A DNA stretch of 36,814 nucleotides, from contig JAJTGF010000009.1 of the NCBI GenBank assembly GCA_021299335.1, positions 1 through 36,814 of the forward strand. Direction: 5' to 3'. This document shows positions 33,374-36,814 of the stretch, one piece after another. Both the position numbers and the translations under genes were made by a program. This DNA is from Cryomorphaceae bacterium (lineage in GTDB: Bacteria > Bacteroidota > Bacteroidia > Flavobacteriales_D > Crocinitomicaceae). The notes under the pieces were generated by a model. The model saw nothing but the letters and a program-made list of their open reading frames with translations, made no database searches and was not told the origin of the DNA. Numbering within the stretch: the first letter of the stretch is position 1; the number at the start of each line of letters is the position of its first letter.

Positions 33374-34147
33374 TTAAGATTGCTGCATTTTAGCAATGAT
33401 CGCAGCGGTGATCTTAGCTGGCATGAAGGGCAAGATGCCTTTGATCAGGAAGGTAAATTTGAATGCTGTAATGCAAATCACTTTTCCTTTCTCCATGGCC
33501 TTATATCCTTTGAGCGCGGTTTGGTAGGCACTTGCGGCGCCATCAAACATTTGTGAACCGCCAAAGCCGGCCACTTGGGCAAATTCGGTCTCGACCGGGC
33601 CAGGGCAAAGCGCGGTAACCGTAACGCCTGTACCTTTGAGCTCATGGGCCAATCCTTGCGTGTGCGAAACCACAAAAGCTTTGGTGGCAAAATAAGTATT
33701 CTGATAGGGGCCAGGTAAAAACCCAGCGGTACTAGCGGTTTGCAAAATCTTGCCTATACCTCTGGTTTTCATGTCTTTTCCAAATAAATGCGTCAATTTC
33801 AATAGGGCCATGACGTTGAGGCGCACCATTTCTACATCGGACTCGAGGTCGCGGTCTAGAAACGCTCCTTTGCCGCCAAAACCTGCGTTGTTGAATAAGT
33901 AGTCCACTTCCCAACCGTTTTGCTTGACCTCATCATAAACTTCATGAGACGAACCCACCACACTCAGGTCTTTTTGAATCAAGTGAACTGGGACATTATA
34001 TTTTACAACGAGTTCTTCTTTTAAGTTCTCGAGTAAGTCAATTCTTCGGGCTACTAAAATGAGGGCGCCTCCTTTTGAAGCGTGAATGCGCGCGAGTTCT
34101 TTGCCGATTCCGGACGACGCGCCGGTGATGAGTGCGGTGTTTTTCAT
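33374..34147 (-). CDS. Short-chain dehydrogenase/reductase
   Basis: A 257-residue NAD(P)-dependent oxidoreductase of the classical SDR type. Residues seen: cofactor motif TGASSGIG at 8-15, ARR at 33-35 (the Arg favours NADP), NNAG at 86-89, catalytic Ser S139 in TASTAGF, and Y152/K156 in YFATK, followed by PGPVETEF. I start at ATG 34147 (MKNTALITG); in-frame codons further upstream add a non-family peptide. The C-terminus has an extra hydrophobic stretch (ITAFKFTFLIKGILPFMPAKI), as in acyl-type reductases. The substrate is unknown. Confidence 0.9.
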   Translation of the reverse strand: MKNTALITGASSGIGKELARIHASKGGALILVARRIDLLENLKEELVVKYNVPVHLIQKDLSVVGSSHEVYDEVKQNGWEVDYLFNNAGFGGKGAFLDRDLESDVEMVRLNVMALLKLTHLFGKDMKTRGIGKILQTASTAGFLPGPYQNTYFATKAFVVSHTQGLAHELKGTGVTVTALCPGPVETEFAQVAGFGGSQMFDGAASAYQTALKGYKAMEKGKVICITAFKFTFLIKGILPFMPAKITAAIIAKMQQS

Positions 34148-34178
34148 AATTAGGTAACGATTGGAGCGGAATGATTGT

Positions 34179-34406
34179 TTAGAGACGTGAATAAATGATT
34201 TCAAATTCATCTTTTTGAACACGAACGAACGGATGACTTCCTTGAAGCATTTCTTGGACGCGCATTAAGTCGGGGAATTGATCGACTTCAAATTGGTAAG
34301 CAAACCACTTTGAACCTATTTGCTGCAGTTCGGTGAATTGATTTGCAGAGGTGATTTTGTAGAGCGACCTCCCATTCTCGAGTTTTCTGAACTGCGGAAA
34401 TTCCAT
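34179..34406 (-). CDS. Small protein of unknown function
   Basis: A 75-residue protein I do not recognise. It begins MEFPQFRKLENGRSLYKI and contains many aromatic residues (SKWFAYQFEVDQFPD) and an ending FEIIYSRL, suggesting a small folded alpha/beta domain with no signal or membrane helix. I start at ATG 34406; an in-frame TTG at 34427 falls within the -7 box and cannot be the start. A strong promoter (TTG-N20-TAACTTTG) lies 18 bases upstream, which supports it as a real gene. The short-chain dehydrogenase gene follows 31 bases downstream. Confidence 0.7.
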   Translation of the reverse strand: MEFPQFRKLENGRSLYKITSANQFTELQQIGSKWFAYQFEVDQFPDLMRVQEMLQGSHPFVRVQKDEFEIIYSRL

Positions 34407-34424
34407 TTTGATTGTATCTTCGTA

Positions 34425-34455
34425 CAAAGTTAACTAGCAATGGGTGAGATTTCAA
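34425..34455 (-). promoter_or_regulatory. Promoter of the small-protein gene
   Basis: On the minus strand TTG (34453-34455) and TAACTTTG (34425-34432) are spaced by 20 bases and the box lies 18 bases before ATG 34406. The -33 element is within the divergent CxxCxxCC gene. Confidence 0.6.
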
Positions 34456-34934
34456 GTAATGACAAGGAAATCTTGGCGTTGGCCAAAACCAATTTCAAGA
34501 GCAACCAGCAACAACTCAAAAAATGGAACAAAAGCAAACCCAAAGACCTCGACCAACGCTTCCATACGGCACATCAAAAAGAATTTGCCAAAAGAGACTG
34601 CCTACAGTGTGCCAATTGCTGCAAAACGACCAGTCCTATATTTCGACAGCCCGATATCCGCAGAATGGCCAAAGCGCTGCGCATGAAAGAAAGCCAATTG
34701 GTTGCGCAATATTTAAAGCGCGATGAAGACGACGACTACGTCTTGCAAAGCTCTCCTTGCTTTAATTTGCTCCAAGACAACACTTGTGCTGTTTACGAAG
34801 ACCGCCCTCTAGCCTGCCGAGAATATCCCCACACCGATCGCAAAAACATGTATCAAATCATGGATTTAACGGCGCAAAACACGCTGATTTGCCCGGCTGT
34901 GGCAAGCATCGTAGAGAAAATAGTGAATGGCTAA
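34440..34934 (+). CDS. YkgJ-type cysteine cluster protein (CxxCxxCC)
   Basis: A 164-residue protein with eight cysteines that suit a metal cluster: C54, C57, C60 and C61 in CLQCANCCKT, then C107, C116 (TCAVYEDRP), C126 (ACREYP) and C151. This matches the UPF0153/YkgJ family, thought to bind an iron-sulfur cluster or zinc; the role is unknown. The N-terminus is a charged helix. The start is 33 bases from the divergent small-protein gene, and the icmF gene follows 45 bases downstream. Confidence 0.9.
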   Translation: MGEISSNDKEILALAKTNFKSNQQQLKKWNKSKPKDLDQRFHTAHQKEFAKRDCLQCANCCKTTSPIFRQPDIRRMAKALRMKESQLVAQYLKRDEDDDYVLQSSPCFNLLQDNTCAVYEDRPLACREYPHTDRKNMYQIMDLTAQNTLICPAVASIVEKIVNG

Positions 34935-34951
34935 AATTGCCGAAAAAAGCC

Positions 34952-34959
34952 TAAATTTG
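34952..34959 (+). promoter_or_regulatory. Candidate -7 box for icmF
   Basis: TAAATTTG fits TAnnTTTG and lies 20 bases before ATG 34980. A TTG at 34937-34939 is too near (12 bases) to be a good -33 element. Confidence 0.5.
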
Positions 34960-34979
34960 CGCATCAATCAATAATACGT

Positions 34980-35717
34980 ATGGAACAGGTTCAGCCTTAT
35001 ATCCCACAACATAAAATTCGCATTGTAACAGCAGCAGCGCTCTTCGATGGCCACGACGCCGCCATCAATATCATGCGCCGCATCATCCAAGCCACCGGCT
35101 GTGAGGTGATTCACCTTGGTCATGACCGCTCTGTTGAAGAGGTAGTGAACTGTGCCATTCAAGAAGATGCTCAGGCCATTGCCATGACCTCCTACCAAGG
35201 CGGCCACATGGAATACTTCAAATACATGCACGATTTACTCCAAGAAAAAGGAGCTCCTCAAATCAAAATATTTGGCGGCGGTGGCGGCACTATCTTGCCT
35301 TCAGAAATTGAAGAACTACAAGCCTACGGTATCACACGTATCTACCACCCAGACGACGGCCGTTCTATGGGCCTTCAAGGCATGATCAACGACCTGATTC
35401 AAAAATGTGATTTTGCGGTGGGGCAAGCCAAAAAAGAGTCTAGCGAAAGTATCTTGGCGGCCGTAGCGCAAAAATCCATTCCAACCTTAGCACACTGCAT
35501 CAGCGCTGCGGAGAACTTTCCAGAAGAAAACTCTGAATTATTGAACGCCTTGCGCGCAGCGGGTGCACAAACAGCTGTTCCGGTATTAGGTATCACCGGT
35601 ACGGGCGGAGCGGGTAAGTCTTCTTTGGTAGACGAGCTCGTGCGCCGTTTCTTGCTCGACTTCCCAGAAAAGCAATGCTCGACTTCCCAGAAAAGCAACT
35701 CGCGGTGGTTTCAGTAG
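34980..35717 (+). CDS. icmF: IcmF fused acyl-CoA mutase, N-terminal part ending at a frameshift
   Basis: IcmF proteins fuse an adenosylcobalamin-binding domain, a MeaB-like GTPase chaperone and the mutase barrel that rearranges isobutyryl-CoA or related acyl-CoAs. This 245-residue part has the B12 domain ([20 protein letters not shown] near 13-32, with the lower-ligand DxHxxx motif, and [16 protein letters not shown] near 98-113) and the start of the GTPase (P-loop [13 protein letters not shown] near 204-216). After FLLDFPEKQ a 23-bp tandem duplication shifts the frame, adds [13 protein letters not shown] and stops at 35717. Removing one copy restores the frame into the next part. A promoter-like box lies 20 bases upstream. 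Confidence 0.88.
   Translation: MEQVQPYIPQHKIRIVTAAALFDGHDAAINIMRRIIQATGCEVIHLGHDRSVEEVVNCAIQEDAQAIAMTSYQGGHMEYFKYMHDLLQEKGAPQIKIFGGGGGTILPSEIEELQAYGITRIYHPDDGRSMGLQGMINDLIQKCDFAVGQAKKESSESILAAVAQKSIPTLAHCISAAENFPEENSELLNALRAAGAQTAVPVLGITGTGGAGKSSLVDELVRRFLLDFPEKQCSTSQKSNSRWFQ
35653..35698 (+). repeat. Perfect 23-bp tandem duplication that shifts the icmF frame
   Basis: Bases 35653-35675 and 35676-35698 are identical; each copy begins TGCTCGACTTCC and ends AAAGCAA. Since 23 is not a multiple of three, the icmF frame is lost. Deleting one copy gives an uninterrupted frame [21 protein letters not shown]. The junction also makes a new ATG (35675-35677) in the downstream frame. Confidence 0.97.
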
Positions 35718-36814
35718 ACCCCTCTAAAAGAAAAACAGGCGGCGCACTCCTCGGCGACCGCATCCGCATGAACGCCATCAAGAGCCCGCGCGTTTACATG
35801 CGCTCTTTGGCCACGCGTCAGTCCAACCTTGCGCTTTCAAAGCACGTTGCCGAAGCCATTTCTATCTTGAAAGCGGCTAACTACGACCTCATTATCCTAG
35901 AAACCTCCGGAATCGGGCAGTCCGACACCGAGATTCTAGACCATTCTGACGTGTCTTTGTACGTCATGACGCCCGAATATGGCGCCGCAACCCAACTCGA
36001 GAAAATCGACATGCTCGACTTCGCCGACGTCATTGCACTCAATAAATTCGACAAACGCGGTGCCCTAGATGCCCTGCGTGACGTTCGCAAGCAATACCAG
36101 CGCAACCACAACTTGTGGGATAGCCCAGTAGACGACATGCCTGTTTATGGCACCATCGCATCGCAGTTCAACGACCCCGGCATGAATACCTTGTACAAGG
36201 TCATGATGGATCACGTCGTGAAAAAAACAGGCGGCAACCTCAAATCTACGTTTGCCATCACCCGCGAGATGTCGCAAAAAATTTATGTGATTCCGCCGGA
36301 GCGCACCCGCTACCTTTCCGAAATTTCTGAAAGCAATCGTGCCTACGACAAATGGGTCGACACACAAGTGGTGGTCGCAACTAAACTCCACGGACTTCAG
36401 GTTTCTATAGATACCCTAAAAGCTTCCAATCTAGAAGACAAAGACCGCTTGGTAAAAGGCTTGCAAGAAGCTTTTGAACAAGAAAAACTCAACTTTGACC
36501 CCAAAAATTGGGAAATCTTACAAAACTGGGATGCCAAAAAACAGGCTTTCAAAAACCCTGAGTATCAGTTCAAGGTCCGAGACAAAATTTTAACGATCCA
36601 AACGCACACCGAGTCGCTATCTCATTTACAAATTCCGAAAGTAGCGACGCCAAACTTCGTGAGTTGGGGCGATATCCTGCGTTGGGTTTTGCAAGAAAAC
36701 GTACCGGGCGAATTCCCTTACACGGCTGGCTTGTTCCCATTCAAACGCGAAGGCGAAGACCCTACGCGCATGTTCGCTGGCGAAGGCGGCCCAGAGCGCA
36801 CCAACAAACGCTTT
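35675..36814 (+). CDS. icmF: IcmF fused acyl-CoA mutase, GTPase remainder and start of the mutase domain (3' end outside window)
   Basis: The frame is open from the ATG created at the duplication junction ([20 protein letters not shown]) to the window end, 380 codons. It holds the rest of the MeaB-like GTPase: [34 protein letters not shown] (Mg/switch region) and the guanine-specificity motif [12 protein letters not shown] (NKxD). A helical linker follows, then the start of the mutase barrel ([26 protein letters not shown]), where acyl-CoA binds. Alone it lacks the P-loop and the B12 domain, so it would not work as an IcmF; it is best read as the second half of a gene frameshifted at 35676. 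Confidence 0.87.
   Translation, partial: MLDFPEKQLAVVSVDPSKRKTGGALLGDRIRMNAIKSPRVYMRSLATRQSNLALSKHVAEAISILKAANYDLIILETSGIGQSDTEILDHSDVSLYVMTPEYGAATQLEKIDMLDFADVIALNKFDKRGALDALRDVRKQYQRNHNLWDSPVDDMPVYGTIASQFNDPGMNTLYKVMMDHVVKKTGGNLKSTFAITREMSQKIYVIPPERTRYLSEISESNRAYDKWVDTQVVVATKLHGLQVSIDTLKASNLEDKDRLVKGLQEAFEQEKLNFDPKNWEILQNWDAKKQAFKNPEYQFKVRDKILTIQTHTESLSHLQIPKVATPNFVSWGDILRWVLQENVPGEFPYTAGLFPFKREGEDPTRMFAGEGGPERTNKRF

Noticed and set aside
34148-34222. Longer start of the short-chain dehydrogenase
   Set aside because: The extra 25 residues are absent from the family, overlap the end of the small-protein gene, and ATG 34147 directly precedes the cofactor motif.

Overview
The window looks like chromosomal core DNA from a Bacteroidota species, most likely of the order Flavobacteriales. 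The signs are a SprB-repeat protein with a gliding/type IX secretion (T9SS) C-terminal domain, a DUF4290-murA pair, a LuxC-type acyl-CoA reductase next to a ferredoxin, an IcmF-type fused mutase, a GAPDH with a long N-terminal extension, weak or absent Shine-Dalgarno sequences, and many promoter boxes of the Bacteroidetes form TAnnTTTG. I see no tRNA, rRNA, CRISPR, insertion sequence or prophage, and no gene-free stretch longer than about 240 bases.

Layout. 1-2633 (+): the 3' end of the primary sigma factor, a terminator, then gap-cmk. 2616-5120 (-): an exported DUF2891 protein and a polytopic membrane protein. 5203-9790 (-): topoisomerase IV, parE then parC. 9930-11580 (+): efp-gcvT. 11584-14284 (-): a glycerophosphodiester phosphodiesterase-like lipoprotein, a small exported protein and gdhA. 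14521-18863 (+): a 910-residue cell-surface protein, a DUF4197 lipoprotein and a nucleoside phosphorylase. 18864-23580 (-): a tight operon purL-DUF4290-murA-thioredoxin-like. 23673-25064 (+): lpdA. 25157-26988 (-): map and an acyl-CoA reductase. 27079-29088 (+): ferredoxin and an unrecognised membrane protein. 29085-31172 (-): a LolC/E-like permease (broken) and an Smr-domain protein. 31153-32475 (+): a NamZ/DUF1343 lipoprotein. 32508-34406 (-): purE, tatA-like, a short-chain dehydrogenase and a small unknown protein. 34440 to the end (+): a CxxCxxCC protein and icmF (broken, and cut by the window edge).

Most genes are housekeeping: glycolysis, nucleotide and cofactor metabolism, DNA topology, translation and envelope assembly. 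The most notable feature is that three long, normally intact genes carry lesions: an in-frame TAA in parC that sits exactly in the loop of a perfect hairpin, a frame break with apparent loss of about 15 codons in the LolC/E-like permease, and a perfect 23-bp tandem duplication that shifts the frame of icmF just after its P-loop. These are either real mutations or errors in the sequence or assembly; the sequence alone cannot decide. Other points are possible leaderless starts (TAnnTTTG exactly four bases before the start codon), a terminator built into the coding end of a convergent gene, and a 23-bp perfect palindrome upstream of gdhA. I found no convincing new multi-gene system.
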